From Dokdonella_A sp937902695 (lineage in GTDB: Bacteria > Pseudomonadota > Gammaproteobacteria > Xanthomonadales > Rhodanobacteraceae): a stretch of DNA of 15,244 nucleotides. The stretch lies in contig JBEHYO010000085.1 in the NCBI GenBank assembly GCA_048498135.1, positions 1 to 15,244 on the forward strand, written 5' to 3'. The notes under the pieces were generated by a model. That model was not told the DNA's origin and made no database searches. It saw only the letters and a program-made list of their open reading frames with translations. Positions 14,493-15,244 of the stretch are shown in pieces (the first letter of the stretch is position 1; the number at the start of each line of letters is the position of its first letter). Position numbers and translations under genes: made by a program.

Positions 14493-14590
14493 CCCTCTCC
14501 CGCTTGCGGGAGAGGGTAGGGTGAGGGCAAGCGCGTGGCGCTGTCGCAAAAATGCCCTCAGCCCAGCCCTCTCCCGCTTGCGGGAGAGGG
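14493..14590. repeat. Paired palindromic repeats (BIME-like)
   Basis: Two units, 14493-14529 and 14553-14590, are near-perfect reverse complements of each other. Each contains a perfect hairpin with 11-base arms CCCTCTCCCGC and GCGGGAGAGGG around TT (14493-14516 and 14567-14590), plus a tail (TAGGGTGAGGGCA in the first; TGCCCTCAGCCCAG before the second). The 23 bases between them include a short A run. Single and paired units of this kind are common intergenic repeats in GC-rich Proteobacteria and are generally moved by a separate RAYT transposase; none is present here. The element lies in the gap between the WYL regulator (upstream) and the DUF885 gene (downstream), both on the minus strand, and may separate their transcripts. 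Confidence 0.9.
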
Positions 14591-14617
14591 GGCACATAGC
14601 GCAAGCGGGAAACGAAA

Positions 14618-15244
14618 TTAGAAAATCCCGTCGCTCTCGCCGCCGACGCGGCCGAGATACGCGTTGAGCCCGCGCTCGTTGGTCTCGACGAAGATCTCGC
14701 CCGTCGGCTCGAACGAGGCGATGCGGTCCGGCCGGAAATTGCGGAAATCGCTGCGCAGCCGGCACCACGCGCCGAGTGTCCATGCGCCGCCCCAGAACGC
14801 AAGGCAGAGCGGTTCCACCTCGCGCAGGCTGCTGCGCTGCTCGCCGTCGCGGTAGTCGAGCTTGAGCACGCGATGCCCGGCGATCGCCTCGTGCAGCGTG
14901 TCGATCATGCCGGATTTGCCTTCATACCAGCGCGTCGGCGCGAAGATGCGCGAGCGCAGCGCGCGCTCGCGCAGCTCCGGCGGCAGCACGGCTTCGATCT
15001 TGAGCAGCGCCGCCTGCGCGCCGCCGGCGAGCCGTTCGCCGGCGAACGCGCGCACGAATCGCGTGCCGACGACGAGCGCTTCGAGCTCCTCGGCCGTGAA
15101 CATCAGCGGCGGAATGTCCGCGCCCTTGCGCAGCATGTAGCCGATGCCGGCTTCGCCTTCGATCGGCACGCCGGACAGCTGGAGATCGGCGACGTCGCGA
15201 TAGACCGTGCGCAGCGAGACCGACAGCGTCTCGGCGAGCCGGCG
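14618..15244 (-). CDS. WYL-domain transcriptional regulator, YafY type (5' end outside window)
   Basis: The frame is open to the window edge, so the N-terminus is missing; 208 residues are visible. The first visible residues (RRLAETLSVSLRTVYRDVADL, then GVPIEGEAGIGYML) are the second half of a DeoR/HTH_11 winged helix, whose recognition helix reads SLRTVYRDV. The C-terminal part is a WYL domain: VLKLDYRDGEQ, then REVEPLCLAFWGGAWTLGAWCRLRSDFRNFRPDRI. The name-giving W-Y-L is W-T-L here. WYL domains sense small molecules or nucleic acid ligands, and YafY-type proteins usually regulate neighbouring genes. Nothing shows which gene it controls; the DUF885 gene downstream is separated by the paired repeat. 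The stop is TAA at 14618-14620. Confidence 0.93.
   Translation of the reverse strand, partial: RRLAETLSVSLRTVYRDVADLQLSGVPIEGEAGIGYMLRKGADIPPLMFTAEELEALVVGTRFVRAFAGERLAGGAQAALLKIEAVLPPELRERALRSRIFAPTRWYEGKSGMIDTLHEAIAGHRVLKLDYRDGEQRSSLREVEPLCLAFWGGAWTLGAWCRLRSDFRNFRPDRIASFEPTGEIFVETNERGLNAYLGRVGGESDGIF

Noticed and set aside
14493..14590. CRISPR array, because of repeated hairpin units
   Set aside because: There are only two units, in opposite orientation, with one 23-base gap and no cas gene. It is a paired palindromic repeat.

Overview
This is a GC-rich (visibly about two-thirds G+C) stretch of bacterial chromosome, densely packed with ordinary protein genes. No phage, plasmid, transposase, CRISPR array, rRNA or tRNA could be seen. 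Gene content and the intergenic palindromic repeats fit a Proteobacterium, most likely a gammaproteobacterium of the Xanthomonadales/Lysobacterales type, with a betaproteobacterium as the alternative. The pointers are phenylalanine 4-hydroxylase, RlmI, an Alx-type TerC protein behind a yybP-ykoY riboswitch, a DUF885 enzyme, and repeats whose translation reads 'PRESGDP' or 'PAFAGTT'. This placement is inference from gene families, not a database match.

Left part (1-3475). A membrane-anchored TPR protein (+, TTG start) converges on a minus-strand cluster: winged-helix regulator, then folE (GTP cyclohydrolase I), then a membrane-tethered thioredoxin-fold protein. The regulator diverges from a large exported protein (3476-5338) that appears to combine a LolA-like region, two retropepsin-type aspartyl protease domains and a PDZ domain. 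The 93-bp gap between the divergent genes holds candidate promoters with overlapping -10 boxes and a small inverted repeat.

Middle (5339-9266). A palindromic repeat separates the protease from rlmI (-), a 23S rRNA cytosine methyltransferase. rlmI diverges from alx (+). The alx leader is the best-defined regulatory element here: a sigma70-like promoter, a yybP-ykoY (manganese-sensing) riboswitch and an intrinsic terminator just before the start codon. alx converges without a spare base on a membrane-bound GGDEF diguanylate cyclase (-).

Right part (9267-15244). A rhomboid protease, phhA (phenylalanine 4-hydroxylase), a secreted SRPBCC-like protein and an exported probable outer-membrane barrel protein all lie on the plus strand; the last two overlap by 4 bases (GTGA) and are surely coupled. 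Converging on them are a DUF885 metallopeptidase-like protein (-) and, behind a paired palindromic repeat, a WYL-domain regulator (-) whose N-terminus lies outside the window.

Functionally the window is a mixed chromosomal neighbourhood, not one pathway. Themes are envelope proteolysis and quality control (aspartyl protease, rhomboid, DUF885, thioredoxin-like and TPR proteins), pterin-linked metabolism (folE, and phhA which needs a tetrahydropterin), metal homeostasis (riboswitch plus Alx) and signalling (c-di-GMP, two transcription factors). I found no clear evidence of a wholly new system. The most rewarding points are the riboswitch expression platform, the multi-domain aspartyl protease with its divergent regulator, and the coupled secreted gene pair.
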